Shown here: positions 47,245-57,850 of the stretch, piece by piece
How positions within the stretch are numbered: position 1 is the stretch's first letter
Layout of the letters: every line of letters begins with the position of its first letter
Source of the DNA: Gnetum montanum
Lineage: Eukaryota; Streptophyta; Gnetopsida; Gnetales; Gnetaceae
Reading direction: 5' to 3'
NCBI GenBank assembly: GCA_015680685.1
Contig: MNCI01027140.1
Span: forward strand, 62,001-126,000
DNA length: 64,000 nt
Translations under genes and position numbers: made by a program
The notes under the pieces: model-generated
The model's database searches: none
Seen by the model: the letters and a program-made list of their open reading frames with translations, nothing else
Told to the model about the DNA's origin: nothing

Positions 47245-47251
47245 TTATATA
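47245..47251 (-). promoter_or_regulatory. Caulimovirid TATA box, right arm
   Basis: TATATAA on the minus strand in the mirror position of 44795-44801. Transcription would run leftwards through the arm and into the loop. Confidence 0.65.
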
Positions 47252-47899
47252 GGAGAGTCCAAAGGCTCTTGACCCTTCAAGGTGCATACTGACTCAGCAC
47301 CCACTTACAAGATTCCTTCTTATTAGAATCACTTTACACATAAGCATAAGACACATGGATAGTTACAAATAACAGTAGGATGCACTATCTACATATCAAT
47401 CTTGCTTTAGTCAGAGTTAGTGTTAGTCTTATCTTACTCTAATTCTTCATTTTCTGGGTCATGATGACTGTTCTGCAAATATTGGACAAGATAGTATCCA
47501 CCATGCCTTCTATACTCCTAGAATAGTGGATTTAGCTGGTATAATTCCAAAGATAGTGGGTATCTTTGGTGTTGTTGATAGTGCTCTATGATGTTAGCTG
47601 ATGTGGTCATGAGCACATCCTAATACCAAGAAAAAGACCACAGATTCTACCAATCCAATCTCTTACTGATGCTTGTTGTTAGGTAATAAGATGGAGTAGC
47701 ATCATTCTCTTGGAAGGCATGCCATGTGCAAGATTGTAGAGGACCAAAATATAGAAAATTTCCATGTTGTTTTGTCCAAATCCTGTGTTGCAATTTTCTT
47801 AAAGCATATTAGAATGAGATATTACTAAATATACAATCCTTATAGTCATTTAAGAAAAATTTAAATAAATGATAGTTCTCCATGTCAGTATTACTAACT

Positions 47900-50050
47900 A
47901 TCCTAAAATATACTACAATTGTTCTTTATACAAAATTAAATAAATTATAAAAAAATAAGAGTTATTAATAGTTATATTCTCAAAATTAACAAAATAGAAA
48001 ATGAAGGACTTCTCCATTGATGAGAAGTCCTTCTCATACTTTTGCAGTGTAAGTTCAACAGACTTTAGATTTTGTTGATAGCAAAAACAATCATCATGCT
48101 TCTTAATTGTTGTAAAAATGTCCTTCTCTGATGATAGAGACTTCATATGCTAATGTAGCATTGATTGAACATTAGTCTTAAACTTAAGCTTTTCCTTAGT
48201 AAACTCCATATTTCCAAAAGTACTAATCAACATGTATTCATCAATTGAATACCTATGAAATTGCTAAAATCAATAAACAAAGATATATTATATTAAAATA
48301 CTAAGAATATAAAATTATAGGATGTGGAAGATTAAATACCTATTATAAATGTTATCAACATTGAGGTATATGCATCAGATAACAAATGAATCTCTACCCA
48401 CAAAAAATTGGACTAGAGCTAATTTGGAATGAGAGCACTTCATATGATTACATTTCTCCTCTAGCATGATCATTCTATTAATTATTGGTCTACAAGGCTC
48501 ATCCTTTCCTTTAAGATGTTTAAATAAAATCTTCCTAAATAGTATCATTTCAACACATTGTTCAACCTCATGTAACCAAAGGCCCTACAATGAGTGGAAA
48601 AGATTAGCACTCAAATTCTTCAGGCTATTTTTCTTGAAGTTTATTTTTTATGAAGTCATAGGGAAACACTACATGGTATCATTCTAATACATCATGAATA
48701 TTTCATTTCGCTTCTTGAATAATGCATCATCTATATGAAGATATACTTTTCCTTCCTATAAAGTCTTAAATATTGGGACATTACAAGATATCAAACCATC
48801 AATATGTAATGATATAATTTATAATATCAAACACAGCAATAAATTTAAATAAGTAAATCAAATTACATAAATATAAATTTGAGGCTATCATAAATTGGCT
48901 CTAGCTCTTTAGAAATTCCTCTAGTTAATAGTTTACATATGTTATTTTGTCCTAGGTAGCTTTTGGCATGTCTTACCCTTTTTATATATGATGGATCATA
49001 TTTTATTCCTTGTACCTAATTTTGATAATAACTAATTTTTGTAATTATAGAGACTGAGGCCTCCTTCAACATCTTGGCTTGGCAAACTTTGTAAAGATTC
49101 TTCACATCTTGCTTCACATCATTTCTCTTCCAAAAAATTTTAGCTACTTGAATCAAGTGTTGTCCATCAAGAATTTAGAACTAGACATTGTTAGCTTTGA
49201 GATATATATCATTTAAGGGAGTAAACCCCTTCCCACTAAATACCTTATAGGCCATAAGGATATAGTCGTGAATAACAGTAACAAGATTCTTGGACATTGA
49301 TGACAAAATTTCCTCAACATATTTCATATTCATTACTCTGATTCTATACTTATTAGGTGCCTAAGCACACCTATCAAGTTTAACTTGATAGCTAGTTAAG
49401 AAATTAGGATGGAAATACATCCTCTTAGTTTTTGTGACCTTGATCCCCTTGTTTGCAACTCTTAAAGCATTCTTACTTATTCATTCATATTTCTTTTCCA
49501 ATTTAAATGAAGTTAACAAGGGCAGTTCCTCTACAAACACTATAAGATGCATTGAAAGAGATCTTAGTTGATATGTTAGTAGTAGCTTCTTATATGAATT
49601 GTATGGCTAATTCATATGATTCCTCATATAGAGAACTATAGATAATGTTTTCAAAGTTGTTCTATATTGTAGGAACCTCTTTCCAATCCCTACAACCTCA
49701 CTCTTACTTTAGTTAGAATCAATCCTATTTGCTTCATATCATTTCATGATAGCAAATGATCTAGTCTTATCCACATCCAATGTACTAAGAAAAAATCTGC
49801 CATCATGAAGTATAACCCTCATGGAAGAAATTAACTTCTCTGATTGAATGTAAATCATGTTGTTAACCTCTATAGAAGTAACAACCATAATTTCTTCATC
49901 TTCGAAGAAATTGCTATCCATTACCTTTATGAAAATATGAACATCATCATGTCATCCCTTAGGCTTATAAGTAATCATATACCATGATTCAGCAATATTT
50001 ATTTGCATCTTAACATTCTACACAATGCTACCTATTGGGTCCTACACTGT
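47900..50050 (-). pseudogene. N-terminal part of the broken minus-strand gene, with DGQH motif
   Basis: Coding-like minus-strand sequence: 49739-49921 (open, VMDSNFFEDEEIMVVTSIEV after an in-frame upstream extension), 49160-49540 with MYFHPNFLTSYQVKLDRC, APNKYRIRVMNMKYVEEILS, ILDGQHLIQVAKIFWKRNDV, then VSITKISYYQN; 48590-48630 CRAFGYMRLNNVLK; 47913-48250 (QFHRYSIDEYMLISTF, then a charged coiled-coil stretch). DGQH followed by I-x-x-AK resembles the DG-HR of ParB/DGQHR-type folds, but I cannot name the family. Frame is kept over long distances with isolated stops. It ends at the viral array and seems to resume at 40721. Confidence 0.5.
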
Positions 50051-50159
50051 ATCCTAGTAGATTAATATGTTGTACCAGGGTTATCAACCAAATAGGAGAA
50101 ATAAATGTAATGTTTAGTGATGTTAACATTGTAAATTTAACAAAACACTTATGTGATTT

Positions 50160-53100
50160 GTCTTACATAATATTAATAATCTAGAAAAGAATCATGCATA
50201 GACGTGCAATCTCAATAGACATGATGTCATCTCCTAATCAAATGAAGCAAATCTAACACATAAAATCAGTGTAGAAGATATATCATCTCAAACTAGATCA
50301 TGCATAGTCATGCAACATCCATGATTGAAACAAGAAAGAAAGAATAAAAGCATATACAATCTTAGACTAGATCATGCATGTCCATGATCACTAGTACACC
50401 TTGTATCGAATGTGTGTCCTAAAACAAATGCTTATTACCTAACATGCTACACTCAGGATAGTATCACGATACATAGAATGATCCCTTTATCTAGACATGA
50501 CTAGCTCCATTAATCTTGTCGATTAGGAACATGCATGTTTGTGCCACCTTAAGGAATTAACACTAGCTACCATTGTCCATCATGAACCACGTAAATAGAC
50601 ATCTAATGTGAACATGCATGATCATGCACCCTCTAGGAATTACCCATCTCTATATTCATTATGTATTATCCATTATAATTATGCATGAACATGCAACCAA
50701 ATCACCGGTACACCTAGTATCAAATGTGTGTCCTACCATAAATTTTTATTAACTAACATGGTAAACATAGGATAGTATCATGATATATAGAAAGAACAAT
50801 CTCCCCTTTATTGAAACATAACTAGCTTGATGAATCTTATGGATTGGGAACATGCACATTCATGCAGGCTCAAGTAATAAATAATAGTTACCATCTTTCA
50901 TCTTGAACCACATAAATAGAGTATGGACCTTCACCAAAAATAAGACATAAATGAAAACAATGATGACATGTATAAGGGATACAATATTTGTAACATGATG
51001 TCTAATGAACATGCAAGATCATGCACCCTCCAAGAATATTCATGGATATGTTTGTCCTATATGAACAAGCTAAATCATGCATGATTGTGCATTCCAATTA
51101 TCAGTACACCTAGTATTGAATGTATGTCCTAAAATAATCACTTATTAACTAACATGCTACACTCAGGAAAATACCATGATACATAAAAGGAATGGTATTC
51201 TCTTTATTAAAACATAATTAGCTCAATGAATCTTATGGATTGGAAACATGCACATTCATGCAACCTCAAGTAATAAACAATAGTTACCACCATCCATCCT
51301 AAACCACATAAATAGATCATAGACATTCACCCAATATAAGATATGAAGAAAAACAAGGATAGGTATAATGGTTATAAAATCAATAACATCATGTCTAATG
51401 AACATGCATGATCATGTACTCTCCAGGAATATCCATGGATATGTTCATTCTATATGAACCAGCTAAATCATGCATGAACATGAAACCTAGTCACTAGAAC
51501 ATCTAGTATCAAATGTATGTTCTAAAATAATCAATTATTAACTAACATGCTATACTCAAGATAGTATCACAATACATAGAAGGAAAAATCTTCCATTTGT
51601 CGAAGGATAATTAGCTCAGTGAATCTTATGGATTGGGAACATGCATGTTCATACAACCTTAAGTAATAAACAATAGTTACCATCATCCATCCTAAACCAT
51701 GTAAATAGAGAATAGAAATTCATCCAATATAAGAGATGAAGAAAAATGAGGACATGTATTATAAGGGTTATAACATCCATAACACAATGTCCAATGTGTC
51801 CATACACAACCGTGCAACCTTTAGGAATTTCCATTGCTAAGTTCACTTTGTATGAACTAATGAAATCATGCATGGATGTGGAACCCATTCACTAGTATAC
51901 CTAGAATCAAATGTATGTTATAAAACATAGCTAGCATCATAGTAAATAGAAGGAATAGTATCCAGTTTATTTAAACATTAATCTTATTGATCATAAACAT
52001 GCACATTCATGTAGTATCAAGGAATTAACATTAGTTACCATCATCCATCATGAATCAAATAAATGAAGCACGAACATTCACCAAATGTAAGAGATGAAGG
52101 AAAATAAGGATGACATCTCTAATGGGTATTAAATCCATAATAGGATATCCTTCATGAATTATCCATGGCTAGGTTTATTCTATATGAACTAGCTAAATCA
52201 TTTACAGACATGCAAGCTAATCACTAGTACATCTAGTATTGAATGTATGTCCTAAAATAAATGCTTATTACCTAACATGCTACACTCAAGATGAAATCAT
52301 TATACATAGAAGAAATGGTATCTCCTTTATCTAAACATAACTAGATCTATTAATCTTATCAATTAAGAACGTGCATGTTCATGCAACATCAAGGAATTAA
52401 CACTAACTACCATCATTCAACATGAACCACATAAATATATCATGGATATTCACTTGATGTAAGAGATAAAGGAAAATTAGGAGAACAAGTATAAGCCCTA
52501 TTACATCCATAATAGGATGTCCAATGTGAACATGCATGATCATGCACCCTCTAGGAATTACCCATCTCTGTGTTCATTCTGTATTATCCATCAAAATCAG
52601 GCATGGATGTGTAACTCAGTTACCATTACACCTAGAATCAAATGTGTGTCCTAAAACAAATGCTTATTACCTAACATGCTATAATTAGAATAATATCATG
52701 ATACATACAAGGAATGGTCTCCCTTTTATCATGACATAACTAGCTCTATTAATCTTATCAATCAAAAACATGCACATTTGTGCCACATCAAGGAATTAAC
52801 ACTAGCTACCATCGTTCATCCTAAACTAGACAAATAGATCACAGACACTCACCCAATATAAGAGATGAAGGAAAAGGAGGACAAGTATAAGAGGTATAAC
52901 TTCCAAAACACGGTGTCCAATGTATACATGCATGACCATGAAATCTCTAAGAATTCCCATAGCCAAGTTCATTCTATATGAACTAGCGAAATCATGCATG
53001 AATATGCAATCCATTCACCAATATACATATAATAGAATGTGTGTCCTAAAACAATCAATTATTTCCTAACATGCTACACTTAGGATAGTATCATGAGACA

Positions 53101-53820
53101 TTGAAGGTACTTTCTCTATTAATATTATTGATTGGGAACATGCATGTTTGTGCAAAATTAAGGAATTAACACTATCTACCATCGTCCATCATGATCCATG
53201 TAAATAGATCACAGACATTCATCCAATATATGAGATGAATGAAAATGAGGATAGATAAAAGGGGTGTAACATCTAGAACACAATGTCTGAAGTGAACATG
53301 CATAATCATGCACCCTCCAAGAATTACCCATGGCTATGTTCATTCTATATTAACTCAAAGAAATCATGCACTAAGGTGCAATCCAGTCACTAGTACACCT
53401 AATATTAAATGTTTGTTCCACCAAAAAGGCTTATTACTTGACATACTACACTTAGGATAGTATCACGATACATGGAAGGAATAGTCCTGCCTTTATCAAA
53501 ACATTAATGTATTTGCTAATTGTATCGATCAAACACATGCATGTTTGTGCAATCTCATATAATAAACACTAGCTACCATCATGCATCATGAACCATGTAA
53601 ATAGATCATGGACATTCACCCAATATAAGAGATGAAGGAAAACAAGGATAGGTAAAATGAGTGAAACATCCAAAACACAATGTCTAAAGTAAGCATACAC
53701 AATCACGCACCTTCCATAAATTACCAATGGCCATGTTCATTCTGTATGAATTAATGAAATCATGCACAGATGTGCAACCTAGTCACCAATACACCTAGTA
53801 TCAAATGTGTGTCCTACAAC
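50160..53820 (+). repeat. Satellite-like tandem array, about 395-bp unit, nine copies
   Basis: A marker phrase, like CTAGTATCAAATGTGTGTCC, recurs at about 50406, 50714, 51110, 51503, 51901, 52232, 52632, 53028, 53399 and 53790. Most steps are 390-400; shorter ones (308, 331, 371) mark internal deletions. Each unit also has 'taactaacatgctacac', 'atagatcatggacattcac' and 'aatataagagatgaagga' blocks and three CATGCATG-rich clusters. Copies differ considerably, so the array is old. Small ORFs inside are chance. Confidence 0.85.
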
Positions 53821-53825
53821 AAAGG

Positions 53826-54990
53826 AACTTAAATCCAAAATTAAAATAAGTTGGTAAAAACTAAGTAGAGAAGCTTTTCAAGGTTGCATTCATCTATCAT
53901 GTGGAAAATAGTGAGTGGATGAGCCACTTGTCAGTATATCAAAGAAGGAAGAGAAATAAAGAGTCTACATAGATTTCAGCCTACTAAACATGGTAACTTT
54001 CAAATGTTATTTTCCCTACCATTTTTGGAATAAGTGTTGGACACCATTGCAGGGCATAGATACTATAATTCATAAGTCCCTAAGGGACTTTCATATATAG
54101 AAAGATGTCTTTTGATCTATGTAATTCTCCTATAACCTTCTAACATCTTTTCCTTAACATCTTTCAATAGAAAATTGGTAGTGGTGTGGAAGTCTTTACG
54201 AATAACTTTTCCACCTATGATGCTGACTTTGAACAAGCTTTGGACCATCTTAAGCAAGTACTAAAATGATGTGTGGAAACTAACTTGAAGCTTACCTAGA
54301 AAAAGAGCCACTTGATGATCCAAGAGGGCATTTTCTTGGGACATCAAATCTTAGAAAAATAATTTATGGCACATCTTGAAAGGATAAGGATTATCTAAGA
54401 AAATTACCAAATAACCCAAAATAGTTAAAGATGTGAGGTCATGTCTTGGGCATAATGGTTATTATAGGCATTTCATCAAAAAAATTTCAAGGATTACTAA
54501 ATCACTGGTAGAGCTCACAAAGAAGGATTTCATATTTAAATGGAGTAAAGAATTTGAACAATTATTCTAGTACTTGAAAAAAAAGCTCACAGAAACACCA
54601 ATTCTATGAGTACCAAATTGGTCCACATTTTTTCACATCATGAATAATGCATCAAATTATGCATTAGCAGTAGTGCTTACATAGATGGATGATCAAAAGC
54701 ATCCATATTACATCCATTATTCAAGTAAAAGCTTTGTAGGTGTACAACTTAATTACAATACAATAGAAAAAGAATTAGTAGTGATGGTGTGTGCTCTTGA
54801 AAAATTTAGGCACTCTATGCTTGGATACCCCATGTTTGTACCCGCTCATTATAGTGTAATTCACTTCCTCATGAACAATCTAATAGTAAGCTCCCATGCT
54901 ATATGATGATTAGTGATCTTACATGAGTTTGATTTAACAATGATAAACAAAAAGGAAACCAAGAATGTTGTTGTTGATCATTTTTCTTAA
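53826..54990 (+). pseudogene. RT and RNase H of element C
   Basis: 53826-54120 matches the A-element blocks (LNPKLK, SEWMSHL, a degraded FPLPF-DQVLDTI). The polymerase box near 54200 reads VFTNNFSTYDADFEQALDHL, so both catalytic Asp of F-x-D-D are Asn. RNase H piece 54685-54906 reads YYIHYSSKSFVGVQLNYNTI, EKELVVMVCALEKFRHSMLG. Confidence 0.8.
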
Positions 54991-54999
54991 TTAATATGG

Positions 55000-56440
55000 A
55001 ACCACAAAGCTCATGAATAGATCTTATTTGATTAATTTCTAGATGAGTTATTTTTTTCCAAAGCAACTAGGATTATGAAGACACCTAGAATAATGAATTA
55101 GTCTAATGAATTCCTTTCCTACTTAAACAAGGGACCCCTATAGGATGAGACCATAAGAGAGAGAAATTCATCCATGAGGTTAAACATTACATGGAAATAG
55201 AGGATAACCTCTAAAAATTCTAGGTAGATGGCCTAGTATGATGGTTTGTACCTAATGAAGATAAAGTACAAGTTATCTAGAATGCACACAAAGGTTCTTG
55301 TGGAAACCATTATGCTGGAAGGAGAATAGTCATTAAAATATTGATAGAAAGATATTTCTAACCTATGATCTTTAGGGATGCTCATCATTTCATCCATTCA
55401 TGATAGAAATGTTAATAAGATGAAGGGATGATAACTAGGATGGAGGGGCCCCAATAGTGAATTCAACTTTTGGAACCTTTTGATCAATTGACTTCATGGG
55501 ACCTATCACTCTCCTATCTAATGAGAAGTCTTATATTATTATTACTATTAACTATTTTACCAAATGGGTTGAAGTTGTAGCTGTTACTAACTATACTTCT
55601 TCCACTACAAATTAGTTCTTTCAGTAATAGATGATAAATAGTTTTGTTATACCTAGGACATTGATTTCTAATAATGAAACTCATTTTATGAATGCTACAT
55701 TCTACAAGTTGATGTAATGTTTGGGGGTGAACCATAAACTTACAACTCCTTATTACCCTCAAGCCAATAGTCAAGTAGAAGTTACCAACAAGGAGATCAC
55801 AAGAGTTTTAACAAGAACCATTAGTAGATAGAAGAAGAATTAGAGCACCAAACTCAATGATGCCCTATGTACATATCACTCAACATAAAAGTTCCCAATA
55901 GGCTACTCTCCCTATCAGTTAGTGTACAAAAAGTTATCCAAGCTTTCAATTGAGATAAAACTTCATACACTCATCACTACATGTGACCTTAACCTAAATA
56001 TTGACTTGGCATAGAACAAAGGATTAATGGTGCTCAACATACTAGATAAGAATCAAAGGATGAACCTAATGATGATTGAAGTGTATAAGGCATATCACAA
56101 ACAACAAAATGACACCTGAATAAAGAAAGCCACATTTCAGCCAAAAGATAAGGTTCTCTATTAGAACCCCATGCATGTACCTTAATAAACTAAGTTCTAA
56201 ATGCTATGAGAAGGATCATACATTGTACATTCAACTTTTTCTTCTGGGGCTATGATTATCTACCACCCAACAAACACTCAAAAGTATATGTTGATTAACA
56301 TCCAACAACTGAAATACCTTAAAGATTCCCAAGTAACCAATGATCACAAAAAAAATACCTTAACACTAGGGCAAGATCACTCTATTTTTTCAGAATATCC
56401 CCCTCTTAGCTCAAACATGGGTGAGAAGACCATCTAAAAT
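55000..56440 (+). pseudogene. Integrase of element C
   Basis: Frame pieces with YIIITINYFTKWVEVVAVTN (about 55540), LISNNETHFMNATF (55665-55705), TTPYYPQANSQVEVTNKEI (55740-55800) and YSPYQLVYKKL (55900). As in element A the ISDN Asp is Asn. Stops are frequent. Confidence 0.8.
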
Positions 56441-57850
56441 AGCACATTGAAGAGAATGGAAGTTTTTACTTTTTTTTTGTTTTACACCAATTTTTCTATG
56501 TTTTTTATTTTTCTTTACATTTTAATTTCTTATATATTTTACTTTATTTCATTTTGCTTTCTTTTTTTTATTTTCTTTTTCTCTTCCTTTTCTTTTCTCT
56601 TATCAACTTAATATTTCTTTTATAATGTCTAATTTTATTCTATTAATGTTGCGAATGTTGATAATTACTGAATGCAGTTGCCAAGATTGTTATTTATATA
56701 TGCAGGCCAATTTTGCTTTTAGGATTATGCTCTCTATTATCGAGTTGTCAATTATATAATGGTATGAGGCAGTGAGCTCATAACATCCACCCATTTCATC
56801 TATCTCAATTTGAGTATCTATATCATGATAGCACTATGATCTTTTCACACTAAAACTAAAACTAACTTTTCATAGAGAAGGACCAAGTGAAAATGAAAAA
56901 CGGTGTGATCTCAAAAGAATTTGTTGAGTTTTCTTCCTAACTCCCTCCGTGAATCTTATGAATTCACAAGAAATGTATCATCACTCCTCTTGTAATCTGA
57001 AAAGAAAGTGTATCTTTGTAAAGTATGGCTCTAGACTTCCAAAAAAATAAAAACAAATGGGAATAAAAATACACCTCTTTGAAGATTTCTTGAAATACAA
57101 GCACTAGTTATGAAGCTGAAAAGACATCTTACTTATGCTTGAAGATACTCCTCTAACTAATGCCTAAATTTCTTTCTTAAAATCTCTAAATACTTTCTTC
57201 TTTTCTTTTTCTTCTTCTTCTAGAGTGATGATCATTTCTTGCTATTGTTATATTTTCATGGTGGTAGAAAGGGAGAAGAAGAACAATGAAAGTCACTGAT
57301 AATGATAGGAACTTGGTTTGGAAATCAAATGGACTAGTATACAAATCACCTTAATCACGCACATCACAAGGACCTTCTGCCATAATAATCTATACTCTCA
57401 AGCCTCAATTCCTCTATAAATCCTTTCTAACACTTTGTTTTCTCACCTCACTACTATGTATCATGGTTATTTTAATAAGTTCATTTTTTTGACTACAGAA
57501 TCCTAAAAGCACCAATATGTTGGTATGATGTTTAACTTGGATCATGATTAAATTTCTAAGGTATCCACAGACTCCTTGTGATATGGTTAGGCAAGGGTAT
57601 TTTTAGGTAGCAACTTGCTTTGGGGGGGATCCACTTGCATAGCTCCTATACCATCCAGTTTAAAACCCATTACACATGCCTCTATTTAATTAACTATAAT
57701 ATTGGTGTCTTGCTTTCTCTTATTTTGTTTTGGTTTTGATTTGGGAACATGTTCCATTAAGCATCCACAATGCTCATTTCATTTCAAGTCTTGCTTAAAA
57801 ACCTAATGATGGGTTTTTTGCCTACTTTTTATCCAATTCTAAATTCTGTT
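56440..57850 (+). other. Element C 3' noncoding region
   Basis: 56460-56640 is T-rich low-complexity sequence. At about 57617 'CTTTGGGGGGGATCCACTTG' mirrors the phrase in elements A (16860) and D (63485), so this is the corresponding 3' region. No ORF seen. Confidence 0.55.

Larger units (their letters stand above)
40713..47800 (+). mobile_element. Endogenous caulimovirid array with inverted duplication
   Basis: An integrated, defective plant pararetrovirus. 40713-44245 is one plus-strand copy with primer site, movement protein, a gap, RT, RNase H and a 3' ORF. 44245-45994 (plus) and 46028-47800 (minus) are inverted arms that each repeat the 3' ORF tail, the intergenic region and the movement protein. 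Coat protein and protease are not recognisable in any copy. Every ORF is broken, so it cannot make infectious virus. It lies inside a minus-strand gene. The genus is uncertain; petuvirus- or florendovirus-like endogenous viruses are possible. Confidence 0.85.
46028..47800 (-). repeat. Right arm of the viral inverted repeat
   Basis: Minus-strand copy of 44245-45994. Inner end GACTCCGATGTTGT, outer end near GCAATTTTCTT. It is overall closer to consensus than the left arm: primer site intact and the longest movement-protein frame. Confidence 0.9.
53826..57700 (+). mobile_element. Gypsy element C, 5'-truncated
   Basis: Plus-strand pol from the RT fingers to the integrase end, then the 3' noncoding region. 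Wording is close to element A, so same lineage. gag, protease, PBS and 5' LTR are absent; the satellite array ends where RT begins. The 3' LTR was not identified. Confidence 0.75.

Noticed and set aside
51649-53014. Two similar minus-strand frames starting MGST and MDCI
   Set aside because: They are the same chance frame in two satellite units, broken in the others.
50160-53820. CRISPR-like array of repeats
   Set aside because: Units are about 395 bp and diverged, with no short repeat-spacer pattern, in plant nuclear DNA.
55514-55774. 86-codon minus-strand frame
   Set aside because: Antisense to the integrase of element C.
56460-56640. T-rich stretch as a reverse polyA tail of a retroposon
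   Set aside because: It is mixed T/C low-complexity sequence within the 3' region of element C, without a retroposed gene beside it.
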